DNA of 23,840 nt from Bacillota bacterium. GTDB lineage: Bacteria > Bacillota > Clostridia > Oscillospirales > Ruminococcaceae. The notes beneath the pieces are model-generated. The model was not told the origin of the DNA. It searched no databases and saw nothing but the letters and a program-made list of their open reading frames with translations. The position numbers and the translations under genes were made by a program. The stretch lies in assembly GCA_023396215.1 (NCBI GenBank), contig JAEWWW010000137.1:1-23840 (forward strand), given 5' to 3'. Below are positions 20,148 through 23,840 of the stretch, one piece after another; positions within the stretch are counted from its first letter, which is position 1; every line of letters starts with the position of its first letter.

Positions 20148-20875
20148 AATTAAAACAGGTATTCAACTATCAGCTTTATGACGCAAGAACCGCGGTTACC
20201 ATCTTCTATGGGGTTATCCTCTCGATCAATATCTTTTTCACCTCGGTACTTACGGTGCATGGCGGTGAGGTTGAGTTTGGCGGGATGGAATCCTCCACCG
20301 TTGTCTTTCTGTTTATTGCGGGGCTCAACTCCTTTAAGGGGCCCTTCCGCTTTTTTCTGGCCAACGGCGTTTCGCGCAAAACCCAGTTTTGGGGCTTTAT
20401 ACTGAGCGTTCCCGCTTTGGCCGGGATTATGGCGCTGGCCGACAGCCTGATAGCGCTGCTGCTTTCCCGGGTGGCCTCGTATGAAAGCATGTACGCGCAG
20501 CTTTACGGCAGTTGGTACGCCGCCGGGCCGGGGGCACTGTTTTGGCTGGAGAAGCTGGTTTGGTCGGTTCTGCTCAGCAGCGCCGCCATGATGGTGGGCT
20601 TCTGCATTACCCTGCTTTACTACCGCATGAGCAAGCTTGCCGTGGTAATGGTTTCGGTTTTTGTGCCGGTGTTTTTTGTTGTGGTGCTTCCCTATATCGA
20701 CTACAGACTGGCCGGCGGCAGGATTTCATCAGCTATATTCAGCTTTTTACAGAGGGTGACCGGCTTTGCCTCCACCCCCAACCCCTATATCTTCATGCTC
20801 TTCTGCGTGGTGGCTTCGGCGCTGGCGGGCCTGGGCAGCTGGATGCTGATGCGCCGGGCGGTTATAAAGGAGTAA
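20144..20875 (+). CDS. ABC-2-type permease of the GntR-ABC operon
   Basis: A 243-residue membrane protein with about six hydrophobic segments (for example starting at TIFYGVILSINIFF, FILSVPALAGIMALADSLIALLL, LLSSAAMMVGFCITLLYY, VVMVSVFVPVFFVVVLP and FMLFCVVASALAGLGSWML). There is no recognisable catalytic motif, consistent with the membrane half of an export-type ABC system. It begins with ATGA overlapping the ATPase stop, with AAGGAGG upstream. An excellent terminator follows. A basic N-terminus (MKLKQVFNYQLYDAR) is typical of these permeases. Confidence 0.85.
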   Translation: MKLKQVFNYQLYDARTAVTIFYGVILSINIFFTSVLTVHGGEVEFGGMESSTVVFLFIAGLNSFKGPFRFFLANGVSRKTQFWGFILSVPALAGIMALADSLIALLLSRVASYESMYAQLYGSWYAAGPGALFWLEKLVWSVLLSSAAMMVGFCITLLYYRMSKLAVVMVSVFVPVFFVVVLPYIDYRLAGGRISSAIFSFLQRVTGFASTPNPYIFMLFCVVASALAGLGSWMLMRRAVIKE

Positions 20876-20907
20876 CCCCCTGTGGCAGAATGGCTTTGCA
20901 GGCATAT

Positions 20908-20946
20908 ATTAGTAGCAGGAAACAATGTTTCCTGCTACTAATTTTA
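20908..20946 (+). terminator. intrinsic terminator of the GntR-ABC operon
   Basis: A perfect 16-bp stem pairs 20908-20923 with 20927-20942 around an AAT loop, followed by TTTTAAGG. Confidence 0.85.
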
Positions 20947-21029
20947 AGGCGGATAAAAGGGCCTCTGCGGCCTTTGGGTTCCCGGGCCTTTGCCCACGCC
21001 TTGCTCCGGCCCTTATATGCAGCCTTTGG

Positions 21030-21062
21030 TAGCAGGAAGCTTTTCCGGCTATCATTTTTTTA
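21030..21062 (+). terminator. second terminator-like hairpin before the MITE-like element
   Basis: AGC/GCT and GAA/TTC pairs with a small internal loop (TAGCAGGAAGCTTTTCCGGCTA core) are followed by ATCATTTTTTT. It repeats the GTAGCAGGAA motif of the upstream terminator and may be a decayed duplicate. The stretch 20947-21029 holds nothing recognised. Confidence 0.35.
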
Positions 21063-21238
21063 AGGCAATACCGCACCATTCTAAGTGTTCTGGCGCACCG
21101 GCGGATTTTTCGTCAGATAAAACAAAAACCGCAGGGAATACTGGGTGTATTCACGAGGATTTTTGTGAAGTATTACGGAAAATCCGCAAGAGACAGAGCG
21201 CTTAAGGCGGTAGCCGTGAATGGTGCGGTGTTGCCTTA
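21061..21238. mobile_element. MITE-like element with 21-bp terminal inverted repeats
   Basis: The left end 21061-21081 (TAAGGCAATACCGCACCATTC less its last base is within 20) and right end 21218-21238 are inverted repeats with one mismatch in 21. Each ends in TA, consistent with a TA target duplication as made by Tc1/mariner/IS630-type transposases. The 178-bp element has nested internal stems (GCGGATTTT 21101-21109 with AAAATCCGC 21179-21187; ACAAAAA with TTTTTGT) and no plausible gene. It ends only 22 bases before the feoA start, so it forms most of the feoAB 5' region. Confidence 0.7.
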
Positions 21239-21260
21239 TGCTTAAAAGGAGTAAGATGCC

Positions 21261-21497
21261 ATGAACAGCCATACCACAACGCTGGACCGTCTTTATGTCG
21301 GCAGTACCGCCATTGTAAAGGAGCTGCTGAATACCGGCAGCATCCGGCGGCGCTTGCAGGACCTGGGCCTGGTGGAGGGCACCGCCGTGCAGTGCCTGCA
21401 AAAAAGCCCCTGCGGCGACCCCATCGCCTATCTCATCCGCGGGGCGGTTATCGCCATCCGGTCGGAGGATTCCTCCAATATTCTGGTGGAGGTATAG
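21261..21497 (+). CDS. feoA: ferrous iron transport protein A
   Basis: A 78-residue SH3-like cytoplasmic protein that assists FeoB. It has the FeoA layout: LDRLYVGSTAIVKEL at the start, RRRLQDLGLVEGTAVQCLQKSPCGDPIAYLIRG in the middle (written in parts: RRRLQDLGLVEGT, then GDPIAYLIRG) and AIRSEDSSNILVEV at the end. AAAAGGAG precedes the ATG. It is three bases upstream of feoB, in one operon. No Fur- or DtxR-type box was recognised, and a MITE-like element occupies the upstream region. Confidence 0.93.
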   Translation: MNSHTTTLDRLYVGSTAIVKELLNTGSIRRRLQDLGLVEGTAVQCLQKSPCGDPIAYLIRGAVIAIRSEDSSNILVEV

Positions 21498-21500
21498 CCG

Positions 21501-23669
21501 ATGGTGCAGCAGGAGAAAACCCAGCCGTCAGGCGGCCCCTATCCCGGCTTTGAAAGAGAGGAGGAGAAAAAGCTCTTTATTGTGCGCCAGTCGCCCGGCG
21601 ACCGGGTGATTGCGCTGGCGGGCAACCCCAACGTGGGCAAAAGCACCCTGTTCAACGCCCTGACCGGCATGCGGCAGCACACCGGCAACTGGCCGGGCAA
21701 GACGGTTGCTTCGGCACAGGGACGCTATACATATAAAGGAAAAGAATATATACTGGTGGACCTGCCGGGTACCTACTCGCTGCTGGCCCATTCGGCCGAA
21801 GAGGAGGTGGCCCGCGACTTTCTGTGCTTTGGCGGGCCGGATGTGACGGTGGTGGTCTGTGACGCCACCTGCCTGGAACGCAACCTGAACCTCGTGCTGC
21901 AAACCATCGAGATTACCCCCCGGGTGGTGGTCTGTCTTAATATGATGGACGAAGCCAAAAAGAAACGGATCTGCATCGACCTGCCCGCCCTTTCTCTGTC
22001 GCTGGGGGTGCCGGTGGTGGGGGTCAGCGCAGCGGCGGGCCGGGGGCTTGATAACCTCTGCGAGCAGGTGCGCCGTCTTGCGCTGGAGCCCCAGCCCCCC
22101 ACCCCCGCTCCGGTGGAATACCCTGTTGCCGTGGAGGCCGCGGTGGCGCTGCTGGAGCCTGCGGTGGCCCGCCACCGGGAAGAAACCGCCCCCGGCAGCC
22201 GGTGGATTGCCCGCAAGCTGCTGGAGAACGACCCCTCGCTGACCCACCGGCTTTACAGTTCTTTAGGGTGGCAGACGCCGCCCCCCGAGGTGGCGCAGGC
22301 GCTGTCGCAGGCGCAGGAGCTGCTGGAGCAGCACGGCGGCCAGCGCTGGAAGGATAAGACGATGGCCTGCCTGCTGCTGCGGGCCGAGGAGCTTGCCCAA
22401 AGCTGCGTGCAATGTGAGCGCAGCGACTACCACCGGCGCGACCGGCAGATAGACCGGGTGCTGACCAGCCGCTGGCTGGGCTTTCCCCTGATGGCGCTGC
22501 TGCTTTTGGGGATATTCTGGCTTACCATCACCGGGGCCAACTACCCCTCCGGCCTGCTCTCTGAGCTGCTACTGGCGGGGCAGGAGCCGCTGCTGCGCCT
22601 GTTTGCGGCGGTGGGCGCGCCGCCCTGGGTGGGCGATATGCTGGTGCTGGGGATGTACCGGGTGCTGGCCTGGGTGGTTTCGGTGATGCTGCCCCCCATG
22701 GCCATCTTCTTCCCGCTCTTTACCCTGCTGGAGGACTTGGGCTACCTGCCCCGTGTGGCCTTTAATCTGGATAAACACTTTAAAAAAGCCTGCGCCTGCG
22801 GCAAGCAATGTCTTACGATGTGTATGGGGTTTGGGTGCAACGCCGCCGGGGTGGTGGGCTGCCGGATTATCGACTCGCCCCGGGAGCGGCTGATTGCCAT
22901 CATTACCAACAGCCTTGTGCCCTGCAACGGGCGGTTCCCCACCCTGATTGCCATCATCGCCATGTACTTCGCGGGGGCGGTGGGGGGCTTTTGGGGGTCG
23001 GCCCTTTCGGCGCTGATGCTCACCGGCGTCATCGTGCTGGGGGTGGTGATGACCCTGCTGGCTTCCCGCCTGCTTTCAAAGACGCTGCTGCGGGGGGTGC
23101 CCTCCTCCTTTACGCTGGAGCTGCCCCCCTACCGCAAGCCCCAAATTATGAAGGTGATTGTGCGCTCGATGTTTGACCGCACCCTCTTTGTGCTGGGGCG
23201 GGCGGTGGCGGTGGCCGCCCCGGCGGGGCTGGTGATCTGGGCCATGGCCAACCTGACCGTGGGGGGCGGCAGCCTGCTGGCCCACAGCACCGCATTTTTA
23301 GACCCCTTCGCACGGCTGCTGGGGCTGGATGGCGTTATCCTCATGGCCTTTATACTGGGGCTGCCCGCCAACGAGGTGGTGGTGCCGGTGATGGTCATGG
23401 CCTATCTTTCGGGCGGGACGATTGCCGAGATGGAAAGCCTTGAGCAGTTCAAAACCCTCCTGCAGCAAAACGGCTGGAGCTGGCTGACCGCCTTGAACAC
23501 CCTGCTCTTTACCCTCTTCCACTGGCCCTGCTCCACCACCTGCCTGACCATCCTGAAGGAAACCAAGAGCGTGAAGTGGACGGCGGTTTCCTTCCTGCTG
23601 CCTACCGCCGCCGGTCTGGGGCTCTGCCTGCTGACCGCCGCCGGCGCAAGGCTGCTGGGGCTGGTCTGA
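21501..23669 (+). CDS. feoB: ferrous iron transporter FeoB
   Basis: A 722-residue membrane transporter for Fe(II), with an N-terminal GTPase domain. G1 is GNPNVGKS (41-48), the switch region contains HTGNWPGKTV, G3 is DLPG (87-90) and G4 is NMMD (147-150). A helical guanine-dissociation-inhibitor-like region follows to about residue 300. The C-terminal part has about eight or more membrane helices and two Gate-type domains, including the conserved GFGCNAAGVVGCRIID and LVPCNGRFPTLIA segments and LGLPANEVVVPV. GGAGG precedes the ATG at 21501. The protein extends about 30 residues before the G domain, slightly longer than many. No feoC follows. It is the main anaerobic ferrous iron importer. Confidence 0.96.
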   Translation: MVQQEKTQPSGGPYPGFEREEEKKLFIVRQSPGDRVIALAGNPNVGKSTLFNALTGMRQHTGNWPGKTVASAQGRYTYKGKEYILVDLPGTYSLLAHSAEEEVARDFLCFGGPDVTVVVCDATCLERNLNLVLQTIEITPRVVVCLNMMDEAKKKRICIDLPALSLSLGVPVVGVSAAAGRGLDNLCEQVRRLALEPQPPTPAPVEYPVAVEAAVALLEPAVARHREETAPGSRWIARKLLENDPSLTHRLYSSLGWQTPPPEVAQALSQAQELLEQHGGQRWKDKTMACLLLRAEELAQSCVQCERSDYHRRDRQIDRVLTSRWLGFPLMALLLLGIFWLTITGANYPSGLLSELLLAGQEPLLRLFAAVGAPPWVGDMLVLGMYRVLAWVVSVMLPPMAIFFPLFTLLEDLGYLPRVAFNLDKHFKKACACGKQCLTMCMGFGCNAAGVVGCRIIDSPRERLIAIITNSLVPCNGRFPTLIAIIAMYFAGAVGGFWGSALSALMLTGVIVLGVVMTLLASRLLSKTLLRGVPSSFTLELPPYRKPQIMKVIVRSMFDRTLFVLGRAVAVAAPAGLVIWAMANLTVGGGSLLAHSTAFLDPFARLLGLDGVILMAFILGLPANEVVVPVMVMAYLSGGTIAEMESLEQFKTLLQQNGWSWLTALNTLLFTLFHWPCSTTCLTILKETKSVKWTAVSFLLPTAAGLGLCLLTAAGARLLGLV

Positions 23670-23718
23670 CCCTGCAGGGCGAGGGGATGATGCACCCCTG
23701 CCACGCTTTTCTGCGGCC

Positions 23719-23760
23719 ACAAACTTATAGGGGCGGCTACCAGCCGCCCTTATAGTTTGT
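23719..23760. terminator. palindromic hairpin after feoB, REP-like
   Basis: The core GGGCGGCT (23731-23738) and AGCCGCCC (23742-23749) is extended by imperfect ACAAACTTATA/TATAGTTTGT arms. It may terminate feoAB and belongs to the same palindrome type as 5997-6015. Confidence 0.5.
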
Positions 23761-23811
23761 GCGCCGGGCTGCACAGACGGAGGATACCCGCCCCGACAAG
23801 GGGGTGCCTCT

Positions 23812-23840
23812 TATTCCCCTCCTTGGAGGGGTGGCCGAAG
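23812..23840. repeat. dispersed palindromic repeat, inverted and cut by the window edge
   Basis: ATTCCCCTCCTTGGAGGGGT followed by GGCCGAAG is the reverse complement of the 3' part of the repeats at 7471-7520, 7594-7643 and 16511-16555. The rest lies outside the window. The 23670-23811 spacer otherwise shows only the palindrome above. Confidence 0.7.

Noticed and set aside
20990..21205. Short plus-strand frame through the terminator and MITE-like element
   Set aside because: No ribosome binding site, and it is formed by the structured element.
21081..21260. Fur or DtxR box upstream of feoA
   Set aside because: I looked for an imperfect GATAATNATTATC-like palindrome and found none; the stretch is the MITE-like element.

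Overview
The window looks like chromosomal DNA from a GC-rich anaerobic member of the Clostridia (Oscillospiraceae-like is my inference). Supporting signs are GC-rich coding DNA, Gram-positive ribosome binding sites, sigma-A-type promoters, clean intrinsic terminators, FeoAB, a YtrA/YtrB-type ABC system, a C_GCAxxG_C_C redox protein, a lipoprotein serpin, and dispersed palindromic repeats of a kind I associate with that group. No rRNA or tRNA gene was recognised. The only possible mobile DNA is a small non-coding MITE-like element.

Layout. 1-2130: the tail of an unidentified gene, then pyrG (CTP synthase) with a good promoter, a roughly 200-nt leader and a bidirectional terminator. 2189-3929 (minus): a relatively AT-rich SAM methyltransferase and a TatD-type metal-dependent hydrolase. 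4107-5119: azlC-azlD, a branched-chain amino-acid export pair. 5229-9142: a redox block with a Crp/Fnr-type regulator, a thioredoxin-reductase-like flavoprotein that seems to lack the usual NADPH arginine motif, and a GlpA-like FAD oxidoreductase with a BFD-type [2Fe-2S] tail. These are separated by structured, repeat-rich spacers. 9574-10047: an FMN-binding lipoprotein. 10111-12299 (minus): a secreted duplicated beta-helix protein preceded by a 59-residue ribbon-helix-helix (RHH) protein with a TTG start. This protein is divergent from a second 59-residue RHH protein (12459-12638), which leads into a heterodimeric ABC exporter (12786-16246). 16258-16494: a four-repeat CRISPR-like array without cas genes or a leader. 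16877-18151: a serpin lipoprotein. 18293-18733 (minus): a C_GCAxxG_C_C protein. 18916-20875: a GntR/YtrA regulator, ABC ATPase and permease operon. 21061-21238: a MITE-like element. 21261-23669: feoA-feoB ferrous iron uptake.

How the parts may work together. The Crp/Fnr regulator, the two flavoproteins, the FMN lipoprotein and the C_GCAxxG_C_C protein suggest redox or electron-transfer functions typical of an anaerobe. The GntR-ABC set and the RHH-ABC set each look like a local regulator controlling an exporter. The least explained signals are: the leader of the thioredoxin-reductase-like gene, where a 12-bp hairpin and a 13-bp SD/anti-SD pairing exclude each other; the shared control region of the two divergent RHH genes, which carries repeated GGTTCAC motifs; the MITE sitting directly before feoAB; and the orphan CRISPR-like array.
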